Assembly (NCBI RefSeq): GCF_003814515.1
Contig: NZ_RKQJ01000003.1
Span: forward strand, 62,001-126,000
Source: Salinicoccus roseus
GTDB lineage: Bacteria; Bacillota; Bacilli; Staphylococcales; Salinicoccaceae
Length of the DNA: 64,000 nt
Reading direction: 5' to 3'
Position numbers and translations under genes: made by a program. Below are positions 13,722-21,234 of this stretch, in pieces (the stretch's first letter is position 1; every line of letters begins with the position of its first letter). Below the pieces are notes generated by a model. That model searched no databases. It saw only the letters and a list, made by a program, of their open reading frames with translations, and was not told the DNA's origin.

Positions 13722-14012
13722 TCAATTAAATATTTTACTTATTACACTCTCCTTGCCTTCCTGAAGACGCTCCTTTGAACATTCATCCTCAATCCGGTAT
13801 CCCAGCTCGTCCGTCGCCCTGGAGAATGACACCTCATCGATATAGTTTGTGAGTTCCGCCTGGTCGTAGCACCCGGGATGGACGATCTCCTCGAGTGTAT
13901 GGTCGACGATCACCCGCTCGGAACCGCTCGTCCGGTCCGCCAGCGGCAGAAAAAGCAATCCGACCGCAACTGCCATCAGAACCAGGACAGCCCATATGCC
14001 TCTACTGTTCAT
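13722..14012 (-). CDS. hypothetical membrane-anchored protein
   Basis: A 96-residue protein with one N-terminal hydrophobic helix (about residues 7-24) and an acidic extracytoplasmic part containing two cysteines, one in HPGCYDQ and one in EDECSKE. These could form a disulfide. Its ATG directly follows the TAA of the lactonase gene, so it is coupled to it. I do not recognise a family. Confidence 0.6.
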   Translation of the reverse strand: MNSRGIWAVLVLMAVAVGLLFLPLADRTSGSERVIVDHTLEEIVHPGCYDQAELTNYIDEVSFSRATDELGYRIEDECSKERLQEGKESVISKIFN

Positions 14013-15032
14013 TTAGACGAATCCGACAAAGACGCCTTCCGGCACTTCCAGTTCGCCTTCCTGCCGTTCGATGGTGCCGTCGTCATTCACCCTGAACAGT
14101 ACAAGGTTGTGGGAACGCTCGTGGGCACATATCAGATAGTCCCCATCCGGTGTGAGGTTGAAGTCCCTCGGCCAGTCCCCGTTCGTGGACTCGATCTGGA
14201 GGCGTTTCAGCGCTTTGCCCTCCTCAATGATTTCAAATGCGGCGATGCTGTCATGGCCGCGGTTCGATACATAGATGTATTTCCCATTCGGATGCTTGCG
14301 GATTGCAGCGCCCTGGGAATGTCCTTCGAATGATTCGGGAAGTGCGGAATATGTCTCCACAGGGAAGAATTCCCCATCATGATAGTTGGCGACGATCACT
14401 TCGTTGGAAAGCTCAGTGAAAATATAGGCATGGGTGCCGCTGTCGTCAAAAACCAGATGCCTTGGCCCGCTCCCTGCCGCAACCGTGCATTCCGAAATCT
14501 TATGCAGCTTGTCGTCCCTGATCTCAAGCGTCACAATCTTGTCCGCCCCGAGATCCACCGCTGCGATGTATCTCTTATCCGGCGTTTCAGTGACGAAATG
14601 GGAGTGGGGATTGTCCTGGCGTTCATGGGGGCCATCGCCCTCCACTTGGAAAATATCCAGACGCTCTGATGCCACGCCACGTTCATCCACGCGGTACAGC
14701 CTGATTTCCCCGGAGAGGTAGACCGCATCCACTATATAATTCTGATCTGAAGTGAGCGTCAGATGGCAGCCTGAAGCGCCTTCCTCCAGGCAGTCTTCGA
14801 TGAAGCGCAGCTCCCCCGTCTCGAGATCGCTGATTTCGAATGTGGCGATGCCCGCCTTCGTCTTGCCCTTCTTCACTGCATATACGCGGTCGTTTTCGAT
14901 ATCCAGATAGGTCGCGTTTGGAGATTCCGCCGCCTCTTCCACGGCGGTCAGTTTTCCTGCTTCCGTGTCCAGATTGAACTTGTATATCCCTTTTCCATGC
15001 TCTTTTGTATAAGTACCGACGTACCCGATCAT
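14013..15032 (-). CDS. pgl: 6-phosphogluconolactonase-type beta-propeller lactonase
   Basis: Seven-bladed propeller of the YkgB/Pgl type, expected to hydrolyse 6-phosphogluconolactone in the pentose phosphate route. The frame contains the characteristic YVGTYT start, NPHSH, GPRHLVF and SNRGHDSI segments. The open frame extends to 15155, but GGAGGAGGAA stands just before the ATG at 15032, giving 339 residues, which fits the family. Divergent from the yolD gene; coupled to the small membrane protein gene downstream. Confidence 0.9.
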   Translation of the reverse strand: MIGYVGTYTKEHGKGIYKFNLDTEAGKLTAVEEAAESPNATYLDIENDRVYAVKKGKTKAGIATFEISDLETGELRFIEDCLEEGASGCHLTLTSDQNYIVDAVYLSGEIRLYRVDERGVASERLDIFQVEGDGPHERQDNPHSHFVTETPDKRYIAAVDLGADKIVTLEIRDDKLHKISECTVAAGSGPRHLVFDDSGTHAYIFTELSNEVIVANYHDGEFFPVETYSALPESFEGHSQGAAIRKHPNGKYIYVSNRGHDSIAAFEIIEEGKALKRLQIESTNGDWPRDFNLTPDGDYLICAHERSHNLVLFRVNDDGTIERQEGELEVPEGVFVGFV

Positions 15033-15108
15033 GCTGATTCCTCCTCCATCTTTTTCTATTATAGTAGCATACCCTCTCCCATACCCTAAATGAAAAGATA
15101 AATTCCAC

Positions 15109-15137
15109 TTGAAAAAGCGAACACATGTTCGTATAAT
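15109..15137 (+). promoter_or_regulatory. sigma-A promoter with LexA SOS box in the spacer
   Basis: TTGAAA (15109-15114) and TATAAT (15132-15137) are exactly 17 bases apart. The spacer contains CGAACACATGTTCG at 15118-15131, a full match to the Gram-positive LexA/DinR consensus CGAACRNRYGTTYG. It drives the YolD gene 40 bases downstream. Confidence 0.9.
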
Positions 15138-15177
15138 TGGAATTGGCAGAGGCACAGGACAATGAGGGGGGATGCAG

Positions 15178-15558
15178 ATGGACTACCGCGATATGCCGAT
15201 GGATGAACTCGACTCCAATATTCCACAGGGGCGCGGGATGATCAAATGGGCGCCCTTCGCCACCATGCCCGAACAGTTTGAAAGGGTCGACCGGATGATC
15301 AAGGACCAGACCCGGATCGAGCGGCCGGTCCTGTCCGATGACCGGCTGGATGAGATGAACCACATCCTGAAGAAGGCGCTGCATGAGAAACGGTGTGTAG
15401 ATGTCGAATATTACTACGATGGCTTCCGTTTCCATGCCGAACTCAGACTCGTCCAGGTCGATACATGGAGCATGGTGCTGATCGGCCATCATCCGGACGA
15501 TGATGCCGAAATGACATTCATTTCATTCATAGACATTCTGGACATCACCATGCTGTAG
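15178..15558 (+). CDS. YolD-like protein
   Basis: A 126-residue protein with the YolD family signature RGMIKWAPFATMPEQFE near residue 20. YolD proteins accompany Y-family polymerases (UvrX/YqjW) in Bacillus and are SOS-induced. The promoter here carries a perfect SOS box, which fits. I favour the ATG at 15178, seven bases after an AGGGGG site; an ATG at 15172 lies too close to it. No polymerase gene is adjacent: the transcript ends at the palindrome 15568-15605. Confidence 0.85.
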   Translation: MDYRDMPMDELDSNIPQGRGMIKWAPFATMPEQFERVDRMIKDQTRIERPVLSDDRLDEMNHILKKALHEKRCVDVEYYYDGFRFHAELRLVQVDTWSMVLIGHHPDDDAEMTFISFIDILDITML

Positions 15559-15567
15559 CGTGATATC

Positions 15568-15605
15568 AGAAAAGCCATGCAGAAAATTTTCTGCATGGCT
15601 TTTCT
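15568..15605. terminator. bidirectional terminator, perfect 38-base palindrome
   Basis: AGAAAAGCCATGCAGAAAA is followed at once by its exact complement with no loop bases. It lies between the convergent YolD and FolD-like genes and serves both. Confidence 0.88.
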
Positions 15606-16478
15606 CTAGCGTTCCAGGAAGAGGACCGGTTCCTTCTGATAGTCGGTTGCCATCATCAGATGATAGGCGAGGACGGTCGTCGTAATCGCTCCGACGCCGC
15701 CGGGAACAGGCGTGATATAGGAGGCCTTGTCCTTTACTCCTTCATAATCGACATCGCCGACCATCTTTCCTTCATCGTTGAAGTTGATGCCGACATCGAT
15801 GACGATCGCCCCCTCCTTCACATGCTCGGCGCGTATCAGGTTCATCGCACCGGCTGCACTGACGATGACATCTGCATTGCTGCATTTGGCCACCAGGTCA
15901 TCGGTATAGAGGTTGCATGTCGTCACCGTCGCATCCCGGTTCATGAACAGCAGTGAGAGCGGCTTGCCGACTACGGCACTCGCTCCAACGACTGTCACGT
16001 TCTTCCCTTTCAGATCTATGTCATAGAAATCAAGCATCTCCATCACACCCGCCGGTGTACATGGTTCAAGCCTGTTCTTCTCATTGGTCAATACCTGACC
16101 GAGGTTGAAAGGCGTCATCCCATCGATATCCTTCATCGGGTTCATCAGTTCCACCACCCGCTTCATATCGATGTGCTCGGGAAGCGGCTGCAGAAGCAGT
16201 ATGCCATTTATCGAATAATCCTCATTGATCTCCCTGAATTTCGTCAGAAAGGCCCTGGCGGAAATATCCTCCGGAAAGTGGTACTGTTCCGTCTCGATGG
16301 ACAGCTTCTCGAACCTTTTCATAGCCGCCCGTTCATAGGAGATGGAATCCGACAGGTCCCCCACCCTCACAAAGGCGACCTTCGGCTGGATCCCATGCTT
16401 ATGCGATTCTTCGAGAGCATGCTGGATCCCTTCTGATAAATGTGCCGCAACTGCTTTGCCATCCATAATCGTTGTCAT
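15606..16478 (-). CDS. divergent FolD-like methylene-THF dehydrogenase/cyclohydrolase
   Basis: The 290-residue protein aligns along its length with FolD, including KDIDGMTPFN, the CTPAGVMEML substrate segment, the Rossmann motif GASAVVGKPLS and TPVPGGVGAIT. However, the catalytic Y-x3-K motif reads Tyr48-ERA-Ala52, so the essential lysine is alanine. The glutamine of the usual VQLPLP motif is also displaced (LLQPLP). FolD enzymes changed at that lysine lose cyclohydrolase activity, so this may be dehydrogenase-only or a different folate enzyme. Start at 16478 chosen from AAGGAG nine bases upstream. Confidence 0.82.
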   Translation of the reverse strand: MTTIMDGKAVAAHLSEGIQHALEESHKHGIQPKVAFVRVGDLSDSISYERAAMKRFEKLSIETEQYHFPEDISARAFLTKFREINEDYSINGILLLQPLPEHIDMKRVVELMNPMKDIDGMTPFNLGQVLTNEKNRLEPCTPAGVMEMLDFYDIDLKGKNVTVVGASAVVGKPLSLLFMNRDATVTTCNLYTDDLVAKCSNADVIVSAAGAMNLIRAEHVKEGAIVIDVGINFNDEGKMVGDVDYEGVKDKASYITPVPGGVGAITTTVLAYHLMMATDYQKEPVLFLER

Positions 16479-16566
16479 AAAAATGCGCTCCTTCATACCC
16501 TTTTTATCCCAATATACCACACTACAGATCGAAGCATACACCCAAAAGCGCCACCTTTATGACAAA

Positions 16567-16592
16567 ATAAAAAAGCCGCCCGATGGGCGGCA
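16567..16592 (-). terminator. terminator of rpmG
   Basis: GCCGCCC and GGGCGGC flank a three-base loop, followed on the minus strand by TTTTTTATTTT. It starts 7 bases after the rpmG stop. Confidence 0.9.
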
Positions 16593-16598
16593 TCCCCG

Positions 16599-16748
16599 TT
16601 ACTTTGTTTCACGGTGGATTGTATAGCTATTGGATCTTGGGCAGTATTTCTTCATTTCAATACGCTCAGGATTGTTTCTTTTGTTTTTAGTCGTAATATA
16701 GTTACGATCTCCACAATCAGTGCAAGCCAAAGTTACATTTACTCTCAT
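16599..16748 (-). CDS. rpmG: 50S ribosomal protein L33 (bL33)
   Basis: A 49-residue protein beginning [18 protein letters not shown], clearly L33. It keeps one CxxC pair (CTDC) but has only one later cysteine (KKYCPRSN), so it has three of the four possible zinc ligands, as in several Firmicutes RpmG1 proteins. GGAGG lies upstream. It has its own promoter and terminator. A Zur site lies 300 bases away, but it belongs to the divergent zinc-binding lipoprotein gene. Confidence 0.95.
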   Translation of the reverse strand: MRVNVTLACTDCGDRNYITTKNKRNNPERIEMKKYCPRSNSYTIHRETK

Positions 16749-17019
16749 CAGTTACGCCTCCTTTATTCATTACCTGTTCCGCTTTGCGGTGAGGAACATC
16801 CAAATTGGGATAATGTTGCTATTATACCATGTCCAGGGGCTTGTTGGAAGCTGACCCGGACTCCGTTTCAACTGGCCAGTTGATCATCCCGGGGGATGAA
16901 ACGATGGTCTTCAATGATAACAGGTTCCTCATCAACATTGAACCGCCTTAACCATTTTAAAGGTTTATCGATATTTTTTCAACACTTTTGTGGAAAGGGC
17001 CTAAAATTTAAAATTGCAC
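16749..17019. other. intergenic region between rpmG and the zinc lipoprotein gene
   Basis: The rpmG promoter is probably the extended -10 TGGTATAAT on the minus strand (TATAAT at 16826-16821). Two adjacent inverted repeats occur at 16869-16882 (CAACTGGCCAGTTG) and 16884-16899 (TCATCCC/GGGATGA). A minus-strand frame of about 35 codons crosses 16860-16970 but has no start codon, so I do not call it a gene. Confidence 0.5.
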
Positions 17020-17069
17020 TTGCCTAATCGAAATCATTACGATATAATTTTAAATCGTAATCATTACGT
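17020..17069 (+). promoter_or_regulatory. promoter with two Zur boxes
   Basis: TTGCCT (17020-17025) and TATAAT (17043-17048) are 17 bases apart. The spacer holds TCGAAATCATTACGA (17028-17042), one mismatch from the Bacillus Zur consensus TCGTAATNATTACGA. A second box, TCGTAATCATTACGT (17055-17069), lies just after the -10. Zinc-dependent repression by Zur is predicted. Confidence 0.85.
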
Positions 17070-17085
17070 TATGAAGGAGTACATT

Positions 17086-18069
17086 ATGAAAAAATATCTA
17101 TTCCCGGGCTTGATGGCCCTTTTGGTGATGGCCCTCGCTGCATGCGGTTCATCGACTACAGATTCCAATGAAACAGACGATGATGTACTGACAATCTATA
17201 CGACCGTATTCCCATTGAAGAGTTTCGCCGAGCAGATCGGCGGCGGGTCTGTTTCGGTCGAGACCATCTACCCGAACGGTGCCGACATCCATACTTATGA
17301 ACCTACTCAGAAGGATATGCTCGAATATGCAGAAGGCGACCTCTTCATCTATACGGCGGATGACCTCGATCCGGTCTCCCAAAAGATCCGGGGGGCAGTG
17401 GAAGATCATACTGTATTCTTCCCGGCCGCCGAAGGTATCCCTGAAGAGGCATTTGAGCACGATCATGAACATGAGGAAGCTGAAGAAGGTCATGAAGACG
17501 AACATGACCACGAAAGTGAAGAAGGACATGAAGACCACGGACACGGAAATGGTACAGATCCCCATATCTGGCTCGATCCCAACCTTTCTATAGAAATGGC
17601 CTCGGCCATTAAAGACCAGCTTGTGGAAATGGATCCCGACAACGCTTCGGACTACACTGAAAACTTCGAAGCGCTGGAACAGGAACTGACTGACATTGAT
17701 GCGGAACTTGCCTCCATTACAGAAGCCCCCCTCCGTGACACCGTCTACATCTCCCATGAATCCATCGGCTACCTTGCCGACAGATACCATTTCGAGCAGG
17801 TCGGGATATCCGGATTGAACAACCAGGAGCCTTCACAGCAGGAACTGACCCAGATCATCGAGGATATTGAAGCCAAGGAAATACCTTATATCCTTTACGA
17901 GCAGAACATCACTTCAAAAATCACCGACACGATACGTGAAGAGACCGACACAGAGCCACTCGAGTTCCACAACCTCTCTGTATTGAATGACGAAGATGAC
18001 CCGGAAGCCACCTACCAGTCCATCATGCAGGATAACATTGAAGTATTGGACCGTGTGCTGAACGAATAG
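17086..18069 (+). CDS. zinc ABC transporter substrate-binding lipoprotein (AdcA/ZnuA)
   Basis: Captures zinc outside the membrane for an ABC importer. The lipobox ends LAAC with Cys20. Zinc-ligand candidates His69 (DIHTYEPT) and His160 (DPHIWLDP) are in the family positions. Between them lies a histidine/acidic loop with nine histidines at residues 125-153, typical of zinc rather than manganese binders. The start at 17086 follows GAAGGAG. The permease and ATPase genes are not adjacent, so this is an orphan binding protein; its promoter carries two Zur boxes. Length 327 aa. Confidence 0.93.
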   Translation: MKKYLFPGLMALLVMALAACGSSTTDSNETDDDVLTIYTTVFPLKSFAEQIGGGSVSVETIYPNGADIHTYEPTQKDMLEYAEGDLFIYTADDLDPVSQKIRGAVEDHTVFFPAAEGIPEEAFEHDHEHEEAEEGHEDEHDHESEEGHEDHGHGNGTDPHIWLDPNLSIEMASAIKDQLVEMDPDNASDYTENFEALEQELTDIDAELASITEAPLRDTVYISHESIGYLADRYHFEQVGISGLNNQEPSQQELTQIIEDIEAKEIPYILYEQNITSKITDTIREETDTEPLEFHNLSVLNDEDDPEATYQSIMQDNIEVLDRVLNE

Positions 18070-18102
18070 ACTGGAAACGGGATCGCGTGATCCTGCACCA
18101 TC

Positions 18103-18133
18103 AAAAAAAGCTGACCGGGGGTCAGCTTTTTTT
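18103..18133. terminator. bidirectional terminator
   Basis: AAAAAAGCTGAC and GTCAGCTTTTTT form the stem around a short G-rich loop, between the rightward zinc lipoprotein gene and the leftward small membrane protein gene. Confidence 0.88.
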
Positions 18134-18136
18134 AAT

Positions 18137-18307
18137 CTAATTATTTTCCGCTTCCAGCTCATGCTTGAGCTTCTCGGTGAATTCCTTGATCTCATCGACA
18201 TCCTTCTTCAGGAAGAAGGCGAGGATGGCCACTCCGGCTGTGCCCACCAGAATAAGTACAAGAATCAATTTAAGCAGGAAACTGAGCAATGATTTTATGA
18301 ATTCCAT
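18137..18307 (-). CDS. small single-pass membrane protein
   Basis: A 56-residue protein with one strongly hydrophobic helix (about residues 5-32) followed by a charged, probably helical tail containing KKDVDEIKEF. The ATG at 18307 has GGAGG five bases upstream; a frame from 18319 would start within that site. Function unknown; such proteins are common near stress genes, but nothing here shows a role. Confidence 0.6.
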   Translation of the reverse strand: MEFIKSLLSFLLKLILVLILVGTAGVAILAFFLKKDVDEIKEFTEKLKHELEAENN

Positions 18308-18414
18308 ATTGACCTCCATGAATTATTTTAACCCCTCTACCCTGAGAATCTAAAATTCATTCAAAAACTTTTGAAAGAGGGTTGATATTTATCTGAAAAT
18401 TCAGTATTATAATA

Positions 18415-18499
18415 GTAGTTAATCACTATTAACTAACCTATTCCATTTTCTTAAAAATTTCTCCTATTTTTCCTGCATCCACAAGGTGCAGGTTTTTTT
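18415..18499 (+). ncRNA. candidate small regulatory RNA
   Basis: On the plus strand TATAAT (18408-18413) precedes about 85 bases with no open frame, ending in a CCTGCA/TGCAGG hairpin and TTTTTTT. No plus-strand gene lies upstream that would need this terminator. The 5' part can fold as AGTTAA/TTAACT, and the middle is an unpaired C/T-rich stretch, a layout common in Firmicutes trans-acting sRNAs. The -35 is weak: TTGATA lies 20 bases from the -10. Confidence 0.4.
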
Positions 18500-18503
18500 A
18501 TTT

Positions 18504-18902
18504 CTACCCTTCAATCACTTTGATGTGCACCTTGCGGTCCCTCGGTCCGTCGAACTCGGCAAAATAGGTACTCTGCCATGTGCCATAGATAACTTCGCCG
18601 CCATCTATGATCAGGGTCTCGCTGGCACCCGTCAACGAGGACTTCATATGGGAGTCCGAATTGCCCTCTGCATGCCTGTACTCCTTCTTATTGTCGAACG
18701 TCATGTTCATTCCATAGACCAGGTCACGTGTCACATCAGGGTCTGCATTTTCATTGATCGTGATTCCGGCCGTCGTGTGCGGAGTGAATATCGCCATGAT
18801 GCCCGCTTCGACCCCGCTCTTTTCGAGCGCTTCTTCGACAAGTGCATCGATATTGATGTACTCTTCCCTCACTTTGGATGTTACGGTAAATGTAAACAGC
18901 AT
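18504..18902 (-). CDS. YjbQ/UPF0047 family protein
   Basis: A 132-residue YjbQ-family beta protein. Conserved residues HTTAGI, ENADPDV and the HMKSSLTG segment with its histidines are present. YjbQ proteins have weak thiamine phosphate synthase activity in complementation tests, but their physiological role is unsettled. The ATG at 18902 follows AAAGGTGA; the longer frame from 18983 has no supporting ribosome binding site. Confidence 0.88.
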   Translation of the reverse strand: MLFTFTVTSKVREEYINIDALVEEALEKSGVEAGIMAIFTPHTTAGITINENADPDVTRDLVYGMNMTFDNKKEYRHAEGNSDSHMKSSLTGASETLIIDGGEVIYGTWQSTYFAEFDGPRDRKVHIKVIEG

Positions 18903-18910
18903 ATTATCAC

Positions 18911-18941
18911 CTTTAACTTTCCTCTGTATGGGTACTATAAT
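18911..18941 (+). promoter_or_regulatory. candidate sigma-B promoter for the DUF2188 gene
   Basis: CTTTAA (18911-18916), 13 bases, then GGGTAC (18930-18935) match the general-stress consensus GTTTAA-N12-15-GGGTAT at 10 of 12 positions. A TATAAT directly follows at 18936-18941 and might serve sigma-A instead, though it lacks a good -35. Confidence 0.4.
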
Positions 18942-18970
18942 ACTAAATATTGATGAAAGGGGAAATGGAG

Positions 18971-19387
18971 ATGCCTTATACAATGAACGACTATCCGGAT
19001 TCTTTGAAGAACATGGAGAAGCTGGAGCGTAAAAAGGCGATTGACATCATCAATGCCCTGCTTGAGGAAGGCTACGACGAAGGCCGTGCCATCCCGATCG
19101 GCACCGAGCAGGCCCAGGAATGGTACCAGGATGCTTCCCAGAAGGAACTGGATGAACTCAAGGATGAAAAAGTCACAGACCATGAAAAGGATCCCGGTTC
19201 ACAGGGAGGCAAGATTGCAGACAATAATGTGGAGGTCTTCTTTGAGGACGATGAATGGAAAGTCCAGACCAAGGGGGCAAAACGTCCGAGCAACACATAC
19301 GACAATAAGAATGACGCAATCAGTCGGGCAAAGGAAATTGCCGAAAACCGCGGTGCTGAAACCATCATCCACAATAAGAACGAATAG
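18971..19387 (+). CDS. DUF2188 domain protein
   Basis: A 138-residue hydrophilic, acidic protein. The C-terminal part (about residues 75-136) is the DUF2188 fold with DDEWKVQTKGAKRPSNTYDNK and a final amphipathic helix. The N-terminal 70 residues, starting MPYTMNDYPDS, form a separate, mostly helical region. The ATG at 18971 is 8 bases after AAAGGGG. The domain is often found in stress-induced small proteins; function unknown. A sigma-B-like promoter sequence precedes it. Confidence 0.75.
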   Translation: MPYTMNDYPDSLKNMEKLERKKAIDIINALLEEGYDEGRAIPIGTEQAQEWYQDASQKELDELKDEKVTDHEKDPGSQGGKIADNNVEVFFEDDEWKVQTKGAKRPSNTYDNKNDAISRAKEIAENRGAETIIHNKNE

Positions 19388-19392
19388 AATGG

Positions 19393-19424
19393 ATATCCCC
19401 GGCTTCTTGAAGAGCCGGGGATAT
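19393..19424. terminator. bidirectional terminator
   Basis: ATATCCCCGGCT and AGCCGGGGATAT form a 12-base stem around an 8-base loop, between convergent genes. Confidence 0.85.
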
Positions 19425-19426
19425 TT

Positions 19427-20491
19427 CTATACTTGTGCGTTCAGGTCCTTTGTGCCGTCCAGACCAATCTTCTCAAGCGTCAGTCCCTCCCGCGTGAAAT
19501 CAACTTCAAGCATCAGTGAAGTCAGGTGGATGATGGAGTCGATCGAAGGTGTCTCCACATCCACCGCTTCAGCAATGCTCTTCCACAGGACGAGGCCATA
19601 GCCCACATCCTCGACAACATAACGGTTGTTCAGCGTCACGGGACCTACCAGATCCTTCAGTACCGGACTTTCGTTGTACTGCTCCTTAAGCGGCTTGCCC
19701 GGCTCGAAATAGGTGCTCCTTTCCGAACGCGCGGATTTGTCCAGCGCTTCAAATTCGAGGGCCTCGCATATCTTCTGGCGCTCTTCATCTATCGCTTCGA
19801 TCACTTTGACCGTATGATGGGTCACCCCATCGCGGTAGAGGTAGAACTCCTCACCATGATTGTCGATGAAGCCCGTATTCAATATGGAAGGGGCCGGATG
19901 GCTCTCCGGGTTTCCGTTGTTCAATGCCGTTTCAATGATGTTCGCAGCCGGTACGAGCGTATCATAGAGCACGCCAAGCTTCTCCATCATCTTCTCAGTA
20001 TCACTGCTCGGATATGCACTGAACAGGTTGTGCCTGCTCCTCAGTATGATATCCGCATCGTTTTCTTCATAGTCATATCGTGCAGCATATGTCAGGGACA
20101 TCGATTCCCCGATCAGAACCGAAACCTCGGGACGCTTCTCCTTCAACAGATTGGTGAGCATCATGCTGTTCATCGCACTTGCACCATTTATGAAGACCAT
20201 CTGGCCATCCTCAAGATATGGGATGAGTTCCTCGAACATCTGCGCGAGTATATGGGTCGGCAGACATGTCATGATCACTTCTGCATCCTTCACCGCTTCG
20301 AACGGATCTTGGGTGAATTTGTGGAAATATAGTGCCTCACCCTTGAAATTCACTTTACCCTGCATGATGTCCTCATGGGGGTCCTTCAACGCCTGGAGGG
20401 AGTGGTACAGCGTCACTTCGTGGCCTCTTGCGGTCAGATCTGCTGCAGCTACAACTCCCCCGTTGCCTGCACCAACTATGGAAACTTTCAT
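19427..20491 (-). CDS. NAD/NADP octopine/nopaline dehydrogenase family enzyme
   Basis: A 354-residue two-domain dehydrogenase. The N-terminal Rossmann motif VGAGNGG is at residues 6-12, and the C-terminal helical domain is of the opine dehydrogenase type with the conserved HPAPSILNTGFID segment carrying the catalytic histidine. These enzymes reduce an imine formed from an amino acid and a keto acid, or oxidise such products. The amino donor and keto partner cannot be read from the sequence. It stands alone, with no staphylopine-type cnt genes beside it. Confidence 0.85.
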   Translation of the reverse strand: MKVSIVGAGNGGVVAAADLTARGHEVTLYHSLQALKDPHEDIMQGKVNFKGEALYFHKFTQDPFEAVKDAEVIMTCLPTHILAQMFEELIPYLEDGQMVFINGASAMNSMMLTNLLKEKRPEVSVLIGESMSLTYAARYDYEENDADIILRSRHNLFSAYPSSDTEKMMEKLGVLYDTLVPAANIIETALNNGNPESHPAPSILNTGFIDNHGEEFYLYRDGVTHHTVKVIEAIDEERQKICEALEFEALDKSARSERSTYFEPGKPLKEQYNESPVLKDLVGPVTLNNRYVVEDVGYGLVLWKSIAEAVDVETPSIDSIIHLTSLMLEVDFTREGLTLEKIGLDGTKDLNAQV

Positions 20492-20558
20492 TTAATTAGA
20501 ACACTCCTTAATTTGTATAGGGAACATTATACTGAAAATTCCGATATTAATCCACTAT

Positions 20559-20582
20559 AAAAACCGGTTCCGAAGAACCGGG
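20559..20582 (-). terminator. terminator of the NUDIX gene
   Basis: CCGGTTC and GAACCGG close a stable TTCG tetraloop, followed by TTTTT on the minus strand. Confidence 0.88.
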
Positions 20583-20590
20583 TCCCTGCC

Positions 20591-20995
20591 CTATTTCGCC
20601 GGGCTGCCATTTTTGATCATTTCGATGGCCGGAATGTCAGCAGGTGCCCAGTCGAGTGCTTCGATGTCCTTGCGTGACAGCCATTTCATATCGATATGTT
20701 CGAGGAGCTGGATTTCCCCCGACAGCTGCTTCGCATAATATGTCGTCAGTTCGACCGTTCCGAAGTCATAGTCATGCACTGTGGTGGTGATCCGCTCCCC
20801 CACTTCTATTTCGCATTCCATCTCTTCCATCAGCTCACGCTTCAGCGCTTCCGCCGGTGCCTCACCCGCTTCAATCTTGCCTCCCGGGAATTCCCACATC
20901 AGCGCCAGGTTCTTGCCTTCCGGCCTCTGTGCACACAATATCTCATCCTTTTCATTCACTATGACAGCACCAACGACTCTGATATATTTCTTCAT
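20591..20995 (-). CDS. NUDIX hydrolase, MutT/8-oxo-dGTPase-like
   Basis: A 134-residue single-domain NUDIX protein. The box GX5EX7REUXEE is present around GGKIEAGE and KRELMEEM, with the metal-binding glutamates intact. The WEFPGG segment before it is typical of MutT enzymes that cleave oxidised dGTP, although CTP pyrophosphatases look similar. The ATG at 20995 has GGAGG five bases upstream. It ends at a TTCG-capped terminator. Confidence 0.87.
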   Translation of the reverse strand: MKKYIRVVGAVIVNEKDEILCAQRPEGKNLALMWEFPGGKIEAGEAPAEALKRELMEEMECEIEVGERITTTVHDYDFGTVELTTYYAKQLSGEIQLLEHIDMKWLSRKDIEALDWAPADIPAIEMIKNGSPAK

Positions 20996-21132
20996 GATAT
21001 CCTCCAAAGTTTTATAATACGGCCATTATAACAAAAAGACTGCGCCGGATCTCCCCTTCACAGTCGAGTTTAATATATAGTATATGGTATTATTATCTTG
21101 TCCTAAAAATTTAACCTGACCTCATTTGGAAC

Positions 21133-21191
21133 AAAAAAAAGACCCTCTGCCCAAAATTATTAAGAGGTCGGGTGCATTTCGGGGCAGAGGG
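21133..21191 (-). terminator. terminator of the exported-peptide gene
   Basis: On the minus strand CCCTCTGCCC and GGGCAGAGGG (21191-21182 and 21152-21143) pair around a 29-base loop, followed by TCTTTTTTTT. It lies 44 bases after the peptide stop. The loop is unusually long and contains a segment (GACCTCT) that could pair alternatively with the 3' arm. Confidence 0.75.
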
Positions 21192-21234
21192 AATCCAATT
21201 AAGGGTAAGGAAAAAATGAACTTACTAGAAGTTG

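Noticed and set aside
16860-16970. A 35-codon minus-strand frame upstream of rpmG (FNVDEEPVIIEDHRF)
   Set aside because: It looks protein-like but has a stop upstream and no start codon or ribosome binding site. It may be a remnant, but there is not enough to call a pseudogene.
21133-21191. Alternative pairing in the peptide-gene terminator, suggesting an attenuator or riboswitch
   Set aside because: The competing hairpin needs a bulge, lies after the stop codon and precedes no downstream gene on that strand, so a regulatory switch is not supported.
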